Assembly: GCA_017445315.1 (NCBI GenBank)
Contig: JAFSUI010000001.1
Location: 38,154 to 102,153, forward strand
From: Bacillota bacterium
GTDB taxonomy: Bacteria; Bacillota; Clostridia; Peptostreptococcales; Anaerovoracaceae
Direction: 5' to 3'
DNA length: 64,000 nucleotides
Under the pieces are notes generated by a model, which worked only from the letters and a program-made list of their open reading frames with translations, was not told the origin of the DNA and did no database searches. Below, piece by piece: positions 37,878 to 47,105 of this stretch (within the stretch, counting starts at the first letter, position 1; each line of letters begins with the position of its first letter). The position numbers and the translations under genes were made by a program.

Positions 37878-38609
37878 ATGACGGACAGGGAAAAATTCCT
37901 TGATTACAGGAACGCCCCGACAATTGAAAAAAGAAACAAACTGGTCGAAGAAAACCTTCACATGGTAGACATTCTGATCAAAAAATACCTTGGAAAAGGT
38001 GTCGATTATGACGATCTTTACCAGGTTGGTTCGCTTGCCCTTGTTTCCGCGGTCGAAAGGTATGACCCCGGCAAAGGCTTTGAATTCAGCACCTTTGCGA
38101 CGCCGACAATTCTTGGAGAGATAAAAAAGTATTTCCGTGATAAGCAGTGGAGTCTCAAGGTTCCTCGCCGCCTCAAGGAGATCGCGGCAAAGGTTCAGGA
38201 CACAAAAGAGAACCTCGCAAAAAAACTTCTTAGGCAGCCAACCGTAAAAGAAATCGCAGAGGCATCAGGAATCGAAGAGGAACAAATCATCGAGGCCTTG
38301 GACAGCGCAAAAGCGTACAGCGCGTACTCCTTGGACAAAAGCTTTGATGAAGCAGGAGAAGACGGAGATGCGGTGTTTGAAAAGTACACTGCGTTTGAGG
38401 ATGTCGGTTACAATCGCATCGAGTTAATGGAAATAATCAACAAAGTTGTTGGGGAGATGAAGCCTCAGGACAGAAAAATTTTTACAGAGAGATTTTTAAA
38501 CGACCGATCCCAAGCGGATATAGCAAAGGAACTCGGCGTTTCACAAATGACCGTTTCCCGCGCAGAGAAAAACATGGTCAGCAAATTTCGATCAGAACTT
38601 ATGCGCTGA
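37878..38609 (+). CDS. SigB/SigF/SigG-family RNA polymerase sigma factor
   Basis: 243 residues with region 2 (VDYDDLYQVGSLALVSAVERYDPG in part, FSTFATPTILGEIKKYFRD), region 3 (KVPRRLKEI, RQPTVKEIAEASGI) and region 4 (FLNDRSQADIAKELGVSQMTVSRAEK). These motifs place it in the general-stress/sporulation sigma group. It stands behind its putative anti-sigma and immediately before the pilus island; whether it drives the island is unknown. CGGAG precedes the ATG. Confidence 0.92.
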   Translation: MTDREKFLDYRNAPTIEKRNKLVEENLHMVDILIKKYLGKGVDYDDLYQVGSLALVSAVERYDPGKGFEFSTFATPTILGEIKKYFRDKQWSLKVPRRLKEIAAKVQDTKENLAKKLLRQPTVKEIAEASGIEEEQIIEALDSAKAYSAYSLDKSFDEAGEDGDAVFEKYTAFEDVGYNRIELMEIINKVVGEMKPQDRKIFTERFLNDRSQADIAKELGVSQMTVSRAEKNMVSKFRSELMR

Positions 38610-38749
38610 AGCAAAACCTTAAAAAATCCCCGAGTTATCTCAATATTGCAAAAAAACATTTAATATAATAAAATACATTATAATATTATAATAAGGTAAA
38701 TATAGCAAAAGAATGTAAGCGAACTTTTCCGTCCAAAGCGGACGAGGAA

Positions 38750-38777
38750 TTGTTTGTGCTGTTTTTTGAACTACAAT
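38750..38777 (+). promoter_or_regulatory. Promoter of the first giant surface protein gene
   Basis: -35 TTGTTT (38750-38755), 16-bp spacer, -10 TACAAT (38772-38777), followed by AAAAGGGGA and the ATG at 38798. A second candidate lies upstream: TTGCAA (38646-38651) with TAAAAT (38669-38674), spacer 17. Confidence 0.55.
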
Positions 38778-38797
38778 AGGGAAAAGGGGACCCCAAA

Positions 38798-41700
38798 ATG
38801 AAAAACGGAAAAAAGTTATTTAGCATCTTACTCTGCATAGCATTGATAGCAGGGAATTTTGTGTCTGCGGGATTCGTAAGCGCCGAGGATGTAGCACCGG
38901 GCGGGCAGCCTGAGCAGCCTGAACAGCAGGCACAAGACGATGAGTCTGCAGAGCAGGACGCCGAGCAGCAAGAGGTTGGCGAGAACCAGGAGGCGCAAAG
39001 CCAGGAGCTCAGCCAACAAAACGAGCCATCGGAACAGCAGTCAGAAGACGTTGAACAGGTAAATCCACAAGGTGGACAGAATAATTCAACGGATGACGAG
39101 AACGACAAAGACGTCGAGCCAGGAACCGAAGGCGAAGTTCAAGAAAACGTCGAGGCCGGAGCTGAAGGTGAAGATGAGCAAATCGTCGAGCTCGGAACCG
39201 AAGGCGAAGTTAAACAAGACGTCGAGCCCAAAACCGAAGACGAAGTTAAACAAAACGTCGAGGCCGGAGCTGAAGACGAAGTTCAAGAAAACGTCGAGCC
39301 CGGAACCGAAGGCGAAGTTCAAGAAAACTTCGAGGCCGGGACACTTACTATTGAAGAGAATGAGTACAGTGTGACTCTCACATATGGCGCCGACGCCAAG
39401 ATTCCGTCGGACGCCACGCTTTCCGTACAAGAAATTTCAAATAAAACGGCAGAATATGAAAAATATCTTGCGGAAGCCGCAACCAAGGTGTTTGAAGAAG
39501 AGGACACAGACGCAACCACCCTCCCCTATGCCCGTTTCTTTGATATAACAATTCTTGATGCCGAAGGCGAAACTGTTGAGCCTGCTGCACCCGTCCAGGT
39601 CACGATAGATTTAAAGGACCAGATTCTCGCGACGGAAGACGTTGAGTTTGCGGCCGTCCACTTTGTCGAGGAAGAAAACGAAGCAAGCAGCGAGACAACA
39701 ATTGTAGAGACAGAACTCGTAGAGATAGAAACCGGAGCGGCGGTTGATGCGGTAGACGAAGAAAGCGCAGTCAGCTTTGATGCGGACAGCTTCTCCGTTT
39801 ACGGCGTTCTATGTTATTACACCGTCGACTTTTTCTATGGCGGGGTAGAATATCATATGAACGGCGGATCGGAAATGATGATGTCCGAGTTGTTCACCAA
39901 GCTTGGTATCGAACGCAGCGCCGCCGACATAGCAAGCGTAGAATTCACAGATGACACACTCGTAACCTTCACTCAGGAAGGCGACGATTGGAGAATAACT
40001 TCCCTGGAACCCTTTAGCACAAGCGAAACCTTGACCATCACATTTAAAGATGGTGAGGTTATCGTGCTTACCGTGAAGGACGATAAGAACCGTACACCGG
40101 AAGGAAATATAAACTGGAATCTTGATAATAACGGAACCCTTACTATCAGGCCGTCCAATAGTGCTACAAGCGCCCAGTTCAACAATAGCAGAAATAGCCA
40201 GGACGCATGGAACAGTTACTGGGCATACCCGAATGGTTCCAGCACATACATTCGTTCCGAAGTAAAAAAGATCATTATTAAGCCAAATGGTAGTGGCGTT
40301 CCTATCAATCTGAACAGCAAGCAGATCGGATATATGTTTGCCGGTTTTTCAAACTTGGAAACGGTGGAAATACAAGAAGGTGCCTTCACTGGCTCAGCCA
40401 CTTCCATCGCCAGCATGTTCCGTGATTGCACCAAGCTTAAAGAAATAAAAGGACTAGAGTATTTAGATACAACTAATGTTCAGGACATGTCCAGTATGTT
40501 TAACAATACCGGTTCCGCTACTACGGGATTCAGCCTTGATCTTAGCGCATGGAAAAACGACGGAAAACTGTATAATATGCAGAACATGTTCGCGAACTCG
40601 GGCGTTGTAGAGGTCACTCTAAATAACGAAGATTTCAAGACCCGTCCCTACGCCAACGGAGGCTGCCAGTTCGGGGCCATGTTCTTTAATGCAAAAAAAC
40701 TTAAAAAGATAGACCTGTCCAATATTACTATGACAGGACGTCCAGCTGACACATCTACAGCGACCGGGCACAATGCCAATCAAGAAGCAGGTGGAATTCT
40801 CAGCACAGGCCGCAACGGAAACGCGACCCTCGAGACCGTTATAATGAACAACACCAAATTTGTTGACATGGCTGCATTCAATGGCATGTTCAGCAATTGT
40901 CCTAAGCTAACCACCGTTGAGATGAAATCTGCTAGCCCCGGAGATATGGCGCCGGATGCGGTGAACATGAGCTATATGTTCGCTAACAGCTTCACTAGTC
41001 CTTCGGGCTCCGGAACTCCGACTCTTGATGTATCCGGTTTTGGTAAGCTCGATAACATCGTCAATATGGAAGGATTTGTTGAGAACTGTACAGGTCTCAA
41101 AATACTCAATATCGACAACTTGGACAACAGCCGTATAGAGCCCACCCAGAGCAAACATCCTGCGTGGGATGAGCCATATAAAGACCAAGGTGCAATTGAT
41201 CTTAATGTGGACTGGAGTCGCATGCTCGCGCTTCACACATGCACGGCCCTTGAAACTATATCTGCCAAAGACTCCAACGTTTGGATAGTGGAGAACAACA
41301 AAGGCACACCGTCTAAGGAGTACTTCCTGGCGGAGAACGATGCTGCGGTATACAAATTCACAGAAAAGCAGTTTACCTTTGCATCAGATGTTGGACCTAC
41401 GGTTGAGATAGAAACCAAGCGCGATTACGTAGATCTGGTTACAGACCGTCATGAGACGGGTAGCCGTGGCATTGACAACCACGCCGAGTCATATACCAAC
41501 AAAAATATGACGGGCGGCTCACATCTTAACACCAACGGAGCCGGACATCTTGCGCCTGGCGTCTACACAATCAGTACCGACAACAGAGGAGAAACCAATC
41601 CGGAAGCCAAGCTTACCTATTATCGAATCACCGAGATGGGTAAGGTCGAAACAACGCGTACAGTAGAAATCGTTAACAATCTTGGTGGCGTTCTTGAGGC

Positions 41701-44700
41701 AGATGGGACCTATGGCGTTGCTACGAGCGAGCAGAACCGCAACTTCTGGGGCACGGAAAAAGAGCTGGGCAACGGAAATGACGTTCTCATTCGCATAACC
41801 TATACGGGCGCAGCCACAGACATCAACGGTGTAAAGCACGATGTCATAGTTGAAATAAAGAAGATTACTTTTAAGGACGGTAATTTAATTCCGAATTTCA
41901 GCAGCTATAACAGAAGGTCCCATGACACCAACAAAGTCGCGGGGGAAAAATATTCCCGCAAAATCCTAGAGGCGCAGTCAGACAAGCTAAAGCTGAACAA
42001 TTACGTTTATTCAACCAATTGGTCTAACGGCACAACTACCGGCTCCAGCAATGAAAAAGTTCTGAGCCAGGGATCCGGTACCTACATCGACTTTGATATC
42101 AGAGTAAAGGATGCAGTTGACGGTTCTTCGGTACTCTTCTATGTGGACGACCTGGACGTTCCGCACCAGCAGAACTGGGGGCTTCCTGAAGATGCATGCT
42201 TTGACGATTTGACATGGGAGAATGTTGGTTACGGAGAAGGCAGTGAAGGTATCGTTTTGGGAACAGGTAACGATATCGATACTTTGTCCTTTGCCGACCA
42301 CACAGGACTCCAACTCCTCAACCGCAACTACGTAGTAGGTACAGGCACCGACCCATCCACATCCTGGTCGGAGTTCTACGTGCGTGCCAACGCCAAAGGC
42401 TCCAGTTATACATGGACCAGCGGTATCGGATGCGACACGGACCTTCTCAAGAACACAGAGCCAGTTCCTGCCCCCAAGCCGGTATGGGTATTCCCGGAGG
42501 CAATCAAATACGTTAACAGCACAATTCCGAGCAATGCGTACGATGAGTACTTTGAGTTCACTTTTGACGCAGCAGCAGCGGGGGAGAACGGAGCAAATTA
42601 TAAATACAACGATCTTCAGAGAAACGTAAAAGATTTACCCAACAGCGCGACATCCGCCGCTCAGAATCTGAAAAACAAAAAAGAACATATTTCTATCAGC
42701 GAATTGGAATTCCCTGTCCCTACAAATAACGTTCCTGTTAAGTATATCTATGAGATTAAGGAAAAGGAAGGAGAGGGAAGCGGAGACATTCTTAACTACG
42801 ACACGGCGACCAAGCACTATATGCAGGTAGTTGTATTCCGCCCAACTAACGATATTGAAATGTATCAGGGAACCCGTGCAGAAATAATCTTGGGAACCAA
42901 GCGTGGCGACGGAGAAGTTGTTTGGAATACGGACGATGTATATGCCGTATATTCTACGAACGCACAGTTGGTTGCTGTAGGCGATGGCCCTAACGGGGAA
43001 GACATCTATGTTGATGCTCAAGGAATCAAGTTCTACAGAATAGACGATAAGTATTACAGACACGGCGACAACACCGAGATGGCGCCTACAACTCATGCCA
43101 AGATTGATCGCAAGGTAACTTATAGCGGGCAGGAGTACCAGGTTAAGGTGGACAAGAACGGCGTGGAATACTTCCAGGACGCAGATGGCAAGTATAGAGA
43201 CCCCAACCACGCTGATAGAGAACTCGTGACAGCACGCACAGGAGATATCGATGAGGATACCGTTAAATATGACAGTCCGCTTGCCGTTGAAAAGAAAGTA
43301 AACGGACAGACTGTTCGAGAGGATGTTCATGGCATTCAGTACTACGGAACATATAACGATACTAACGGCGAACCGCTCACGGTAAAAGACGGAACATTCA
43401 ATCCGGATGCAAACGACAAGATTGTTTACGAGAGTGCCAAGAGTAGCACCGGTGAAACCATTTATGTTCACGCCAACGGACAGAAGTACTTTGTTAAAAG
43501 CGGTAAGTACTATGACGCAGATGACGAAAGCAAGGAATTAGCAAAGAAGACTACAGGCGACATAGATCCGCTTCCCAGCGACAAAAATGCCAAGGGTAAC
43601 GAAGTACAGACCAAGGAAGTAAAAGAAACATTCTCGGGCAAGGGTTATACAGTTAGACTGGAGCCCACACATAATATCGAATACTATAAGGACGACACAG
43701 GAAACTACTACACTCGCTACGGAACCATGCTACAGCTAAGTAGCAGCTTTGCTCCAAGCGGCAGTGACCCCACCGTAACTGTTTCCAGAGAAATCTGGGA
43801 AGATGGAAGTGGCATTCGTTTCTATAAGAATGAAGGCCAATACTATAAAGAAGCGGACGACACTCGCATGACCAAGCTCTCTAACGGAACCCTTGATACC
43901 AGCGAGGTTGTTGAAATGGGTAGCTTCAATAATACGACCAATGTTTCCGACATCACAATCAACAAAACAACTGTCGACAACAAATCCGGCAAGTTTACTG
44001 TGCACGTCAAGTTCGACAACGGATTTGAACCGAGATACGTGGTATATGAGCCTGCAAGCACCGCAACGTTTGAAAAGGTTGACGGCACGGAAGATACATG
44101 GGCCTTCACCATTGAAGACGGACAGCGCCTGACTATCAAGGATGTGCCGCTTTATACCACATATACAATCACGGAGCCGGTAGAAGCCAATGGATGGGAG
44201 CTGGTAAGCATTGACGGAGATGCAAGCAAGACTTCTATATCAAAAGAAATCACCAGCAAGACTCCGGATGGAGCGGAGTACAACACGGCATACAAGCACA
44301 CGTTCCAAAACCGCTTTACAGAAGTTCTGTTGAACAAAAAAGTATCCCTCGGAGACAAGACCGAGAAGTTCACCTTTACGGTAAAGGCCACGGTACAGGG
44401 CAATCCGGACGATCAGTTCAGCTACGGCTGGATGGACGAGGCCAACAATCAGCACTTTGAAGTGGCCACAATACCGGCTGCCGGAAAAATTACTGTGACT
44501 ATAAGTGACCTTGGTAGCTTCCCAAAATTGGCAGATGGCGAGGATGTAGTCATAGTTGTTCCGTTCGGTGCAACCATACAGATTACCGAAAGCGGTAATG
44601 ACTACGACACAACGTTTGATGCGGCCGGAACTTCCGGAACAGGTAAAGATGTGAACGTCAACGTGGATGCGGACAAGAAGAAAGTGACATTCACCAACGA

Positions 44701-46732
44701 CAAGAATACCGCAAAGCTCATCAAGGTTTGGGATGACGACAGCGATGCCAAGGGATTCCGTCCGGATACGCTTGTCGGTAGCATTACCTATAAAGATGGC
44801 GATACCGAAACCACTCTTGACACAGACACATATGGTGGAGACTGGGTTAAGGACGGCAATACCTGGACCTACACCTTCCGCATCCCCAAGGGCGCAGTGC
44901 TCACAGGTGGTGCAGAGGAAGATGTGCCACTGGGATATACCCATGACGAGTCGACGGATGTGCTCGATGCCGTATCCGATCCTCAGACATACACCATAAC
45001 CAACGTACTCAAGGAGACAGAAGAGACCGTATCATTAAAGCGTACTATTACATACGTATATGAAGATACGGGCGAGCCTGTCCTTGACGAGAACGGCGAT
45101 CCGATAGTGGTTGAGCAGGAACTTGAATTTACGAGAGAAGTAAAAACATGGGATCCTGTTACGGGCGAGCCGAGCGAGTGGTATGATTGGGTACCCAAGA
45201 CCACAGCCGCCATGGCTGCCGCCACATCGCCGAAAGCAGACAGGGAGGGATTTGAACCGGATGAGGAAACCGTGCCTGCGACAGACGCTCTCACAGGAGA
45301 CGATAAGGAACTCAAGGACGACAAATATCCTGACGTGACCGTGGTCTATAGAAAGGGCCCGGATGCCGGAGACAAGAAGACCTACGGAGGCAAGGGAGAA
45401 ACCCAAAAGGGAACCCTTCCTTTCACAGAGGGCAGCAGCCCAATCGAGAGCTATACGCTAATCGATCCTGAAACAGGGGATCCGACAGACACGGTTACAA
45501 TCGATGGAGAAGGCACATACACAATTGATCCTAAGACGGGCGAAGTTACCTTTGTTCCTGAAGACGACTTCACGGGCGAGGCCACAACCGTAACCGTACG
45601 CGCCACCGATAAGAATGGCAAAACTGCAGACGGAACCTACACACCGCACGTAGTGGATAACGAAGAAACAAAGACTGTCGGAAGAACTATCAAATATCAG
45701 TACAGCGACGGAACACCTGTGGCAAACGGTGAGTACGACAAGGAAGAAGCGGTTACCTTTGTTCGCACAGGAACCGTGGATCCAAAGACCGGAGAAGTCA
45801 CTTTCCCTGAAAGCTGGGAAGTTCTTGAGGGAGACGAAAACCTAGAGGCGGTGGACAGCCCTGAGGTGGACGGATGGACACCGGACAAAGAAAAGGTAGA
45901 CGCTGTAACGCTCAAGCCGACAGATTCCGACATCGAAGAAGTCGTAACATATAACCCGGAGGGCATCACGGCAGAGCCGGACATCTCATATGGACTCGCA
46001 GGCCGCACGCAGAAAGGAAAGGTTTCTTTCAAATCAGGAACGTCCAAACTTCCTGACGGATCGGAGAACAAGCTTACGCTCAAGCTCCGCGACCCTGCAA
46101 CAAACGAGCTCGTTGACGAAGTGACAATCCCTGGACAGGGCACGTATAAGCTTAGCCAGGATGGAACGGTCGAGTTCACGCCGGAAGACGGCTTCGTAGG
46201 AACGCCTGACCCGATAATTGTAACTGCAACAGACATGCTCGGAAAGGTAGCTGTGACAACCTACACACCGCACGTGGTTGATCCGACAGACTCAAGAGTA
46301 GTTAAGAGGGTAATCAAGTACAGATACGACTCCAAAACAGGTGAAGGCGTAATCGAAGAAGACATCGTACAGGAAAAGACGATGATCCGCCACGCTGCGG
46401 AAGTCGACGCCAAGACCGGATCCGTCCTAGCATGGGGACCGTGGGAGCCTGTCACCTTCCCTGCCGTTCCAAATCCGGACAGTGAAGCAAAGGAAGGATA
46501 TTCAACAAAGGATATTGCCGGCGAGCTCACAATCACCGATCCTTATACCGAAGTCGAGGATGCATACGTAATCTACGTAAAGGTTGATCCTGTAGAGCCG
46601 GATAAGCCGGTAGCACCCGGAGCAGACACAGGAGACAGAAACAACATAGCACTCTGGATAACGCTCTTTGTAGTCACCCTACTACTTGCTGTTGCGGTTT
46701 GGGCTCGCAGCAAAGTGAGAAGAAAAAACTAA
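38798..46732 (+). CDS. Giant LPxTG-like surface adhesin with BspA, pilin-type and CshA-like domains (2644 aa)
   Basis: Secreted wall protein. Signal peptide 1-32; Gln/Glu-rich region with six 12-residue repeats (106-177); conserved N-terminal beta module (about 185-430); BspA/DUF285-type repeats (about 500-790; FRDCTKL, VQDMSSMF, MFANS); an FctA-like pilin domain (about 1230-1715) interrupted by an aromatic repeat array (1389-1706); further pilin/Cna-B-like domains (about 1715-2070); then alternating ITYVYEDTGEPV-type beta repeats and two CshA-like repeats (about 2192-2288 and 2392-2498). The anchor is ADTGDRNN, a hydrophobic helix and KVRRKN, not canonical LPxTG. It is the first gene of the island and probably an ancillary adhesin. 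Confidence 0.9.
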   Translation: MKNGKKLFSILLCIALIAGNFVSAGFVSAEDVAPGGQPEQPEQQAQDDESAEQDAEQQEVGENQEAQSQELSQQNEPSEQQSEDVEQVNPQGGQNNSTDDENDKDVEPGTEGEVQENVEAGAEGEDEQIVELGTEGEVKQDVEPKTEDEVKQNVEAGAEDEVQENVEPGTEGEVQENFEAGTLTIEENEYSVTLTYGADAKIPSDATLSVQEISNKTAEYEKYLAEAATKVFEEEDTDATTLPYARFFDITILDAEGETVEPAAPVQVTIDLKDQILATEDVEFAAVHFVEEENEASSETTIVETELVEIETGAAVDAVDEESAVSFDADSFSVYGVLCYYTVDFFYGGVEYHMNGGSEMMMSELFTKLGIERSAADIASVEFTDDTLVTFTQEGDDWRITSLEPFSTSETLTITFKDGEVIVLTVKDDKNRTPEGNINWNLDNNGTLTIRPSNSATSAQFNNSRNSQDAWNSYWAYPNGSSTYIRSEVKKIIIKPNGSGVPINLNSKQIGYMFAGFSNLETVEIQEGAFTGSATSIASMFRDCTKLKEIKGLEYLDTTNVQDMSSMFNNTGSATTGFSLDLSAWKNDGKLYNMQNMFANSGVVEVTLNNEDFKTRPYANGGCQFGAMFFNAKKLKKIDLSNITMTGRPADTSTATGHNANQEAGGILSTGRNGNATLETVIMNNTKFVDMAAFNGMFSNCPKLTTVEMKSASPGDMAPDAVNMSYMFANSFTSPSGSGTPTLDVSGFGKLDNIVNMEGFVENCTGLKILNIDNLDNSRIEPTQSKHPAWDEPYKDQGAIDLNVDWSRMLALHTCTALETISAKDSNVWIVENNKGTPSKEYFLAENDAAVYKFTEKQFTFASDVGPTVEIETKRDYVDLVTDRHETGSRGIDNHAESYTNKNMTGGSHLNTNGAGHLAPGVYTISTDNRGETNPEAKLTYYRITEMGKVETTRTVEIVNNLGGVLEADGTYGVATSEQNRNFWGTEKELGNGNDVLIRITYTGAATDINGVKHDVIVEIKKITFKDGNLIPNFSSYNRRSHDTNKVAGEKYSRKILEAQSDKLKLNNYVYSTNWSNGTTTGSSNEKVLSQGSGTYIDFDIRVKDAVDGSSVLFYVDDLDVPHQQNWGLPEDACFDDLTWENVGYGEGSEGIVLGTGNDIDTLSFADHTGLQLLNRNYVVGTGTDPSTSWSEFYVRANAKGSSYTWTSGIGCDTDLLKNTEPVPAPKPVWVFPEAIKYVNSTIPSNAYDEYFEFTFDAAAAGENGANYKYNDLQRNVKDLPNSATSAAQNLKNKKEHISISELEFPVPTNNVPVKYIYEIKEKEGEGSGDILNYDTATKHYMQVVVFRPTNDIEMYQGTRAEIILGTKRGDGEVVWNTDDVYAVYSTNAQLVAVGDGPNGEDIYVDAQGIKFYRIDDKYYRHGDNTEMAPTTHAKIDRKVTYSGQEYQVKVDKNGVEYFQDADGKYRDPNHADRELVTARTGDIDEDTVKYDSPLAVEKKVNGQTVREDVHGIQYYGTYNDTNGEPLTVKDGTFNPDANDKIVYESAKSSTGETIYVHANGQKYFVKSGKYYDADDESKELAKKTTGDIDPLPSDKNAKGNEVQTKEVKETFSGKGYTVRLEPTHNIEYYKDDTGNYYTRYGTMLQLSSSFAPSGSDPTVTVSREIWEDGSGIRFYKNEGQYYKEADDTRMTKLSNGTLDTSEVVEMGSFNNTTNVSDITINKTTVDNKSGKFTVHVKFDNGFEPRYVVYEPASTATFEKVDGTEDTWAFTIEDGQRLTIKDVPLYTTYTITEPVEANGWELVSIDGDASKTSISKEITSKTPDGAEYNTAYKHTFQNRFTEVLLNKKVSLGDKTEKFTFTVKATVQGNPDDQFSYGWMDEANNQHFEVATIPAAGKITVTISDLGSFPKLADGEDVVIVVPFGATIQITESGNDYDTTFDAAGTSGTGKDVNVNVDADKKKVTFTNDKNTAKLIKVWDDDSDAKGFRPDTLVGSITYKDGDTETTLDTDTYGGDWVKDGNTWTYTFRIPKGAVLTGGAEEDVPLGYTHDESTDVLDAVSDPQTYTITNVLKETEETVSLKRTITYVYEDTGEPVLDENGDPIVVEQELEFTREVKTWDPVTGEPSEWYDWVPKTTAAMAAATSPKADREGFEPDEETVPATDALTGDDKELKDDKYPDVTVVYRKGPDAGDKKTYGGKGETQKGTLPFTEGSSPIESYTLIDPETGDPTDTVTIDGEGTYTIDPKTGEVTFVPEDDFTGEATTVTVRATDKNGKTADGTYTPHVVDNEETKTVGRTIKYQYSDGTPVANGEYDKEEAVTFVRTGTVDPKTGEVTFPESWEVLEGDENLEAVDSPEVDGWTPDKEKVDAVTLKPTDSDIEEVVTYNPEGITAEPDISYGLAGRTQKGKVSFKSGTSKLPDGSENKLTLKLRDPATNELVDEVTIPGQGTYKLSQDGTVEFTPEDGFVGTPDPIIVTATDMLGKVAVTTYTPHVVDPTDSRVVKRVIKYRYDSKTGEGVIEEDIVQEKTMIRHAAEVDAKTGSVLAWGPWEPVTFPAVPNPDSEAKEGYSTKDIAGELTITDPYTEVEDAYVIYVKVDPVEPDKPVAPGADTGDRNNIALWITLFVVTLLLAVAVWARSKVRRKN
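39113..39328 (+). repeat. Six tandem 36-bp repeats encoding acidic 12-mers
   Basis: Units read VEPGTEGEVQEN, VEAGAEGEDEQI, VELGTEGEVKQD and so on. DNA similarity between units is high enough for copy-number change by slippage or recombination. Confidence 0.85.
42962..43915 (+). repeat. Aromatic repeat array 1 inserted in the FctA-like domain of giant protein 1
   Basis: About six units of roughly 50-57 residues with the core D/N-x-x-G-I-x-F/Y-Y/F ... G-K-Y-Y/R ... D-x-x-L/M: DAQGIKFYRIDDKYYRHGD, DKNGVEYFQDADGKYRD, HANGQKYFVKSGKYYDADD, EDGSGIRFYKNEGQYYKEAD. It is bounded by a strand ending NTDDVYAVYS and the terminal strand GSFNNTT, so it sits in one loop of a pilin domain. Units are similar in protein, less so in DNA. 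Confidence 0.8.
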
Positions 46733-46744
46733 AGCCTTAGCGAC

Positions 46745-46772
46745 GCGCGCCTCATAAAAGAGGCGCGCTTTT
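46745..46772 (+). terminator. Terminator after giant protein 1
   Basis: A 9-bp GC-rich stem (GCGCGCCTC/GAGGCGCGC, loop ATAAAA) followed by TTTT. Confidence 0.85.
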
Positions 46773-46885
46773 GCTATATTTAGAGGATTTTTCGGCATTT
46801 ATTCTATATATAGCGTAAGCTGGTTTAAAATGGAAAAAGTCAACATAAAGACGTCGATATTATCCTTTTAACGTCAAAAAAACTC

Positions 46886-46913
46886 TTGCAAACCGCTAAT
46901 TTTACAGTATAAT
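46886..46913 (+). promoter_or_regulatory. Promoter of the second giant gene and downstream pilus genes
   Basis: -35 TTGCAA (46886-46891), 16-bp spacer, -10 TATAAT (46908-46913). Confidence 0.75.
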
Positions 46914-46919
46914 TAGAAA

Positions 46920-47105
46920 CAAGTAACGGTGTAGGAACGGAGTCTCCTTGGTGCGCGCGGAGAAACCAGAGTCCTTTTTGGTGTCTCTGGATCGAGAAAA
47001 GCGCTAAATTTGTGCATTAGGTTAAGAGAAGCCCTACGTCGGAACGAATGTCTTAGTTCAATAGTTCTGATCTAAGCAAGGGGTAGAGAGCGGGAAACGC
47101 CAAGA
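46920..47105 (+). promoter_or_regulatory. Structured ~185-base leader before the second giant gene
   Basis: No gene. It can form CCAGAG...CTCTGG (about 46967-46990), TCTCC...GGAGA alternatives just upstream, and CTTAG...CTAAG (about 47051-47077). The Shine-Dalgarno near the ATG is poor. It does not match the c-di-GMP or c-di-AMP riboswitch signatures that I know. Confidence 0.5.

Noticed and set aside
38761-38784. SigB-type promoter GTTTTT-N12-GGGAAA before giant protein 1
   Set aside because: Transcription would begin inside the GGGGA ribosome-binding site, leaving an untranslatable mRNA. The match is explained by the Shine-Dalgarno itself and by a sigma-A site just upstream.
46920-47105. 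Known c-di-GMP or c-di-AMP riboswitch before giant protein 2
   Set aside because: The conserved aptamer boxes of these classes are not present in the leader; only generic stems are seen.
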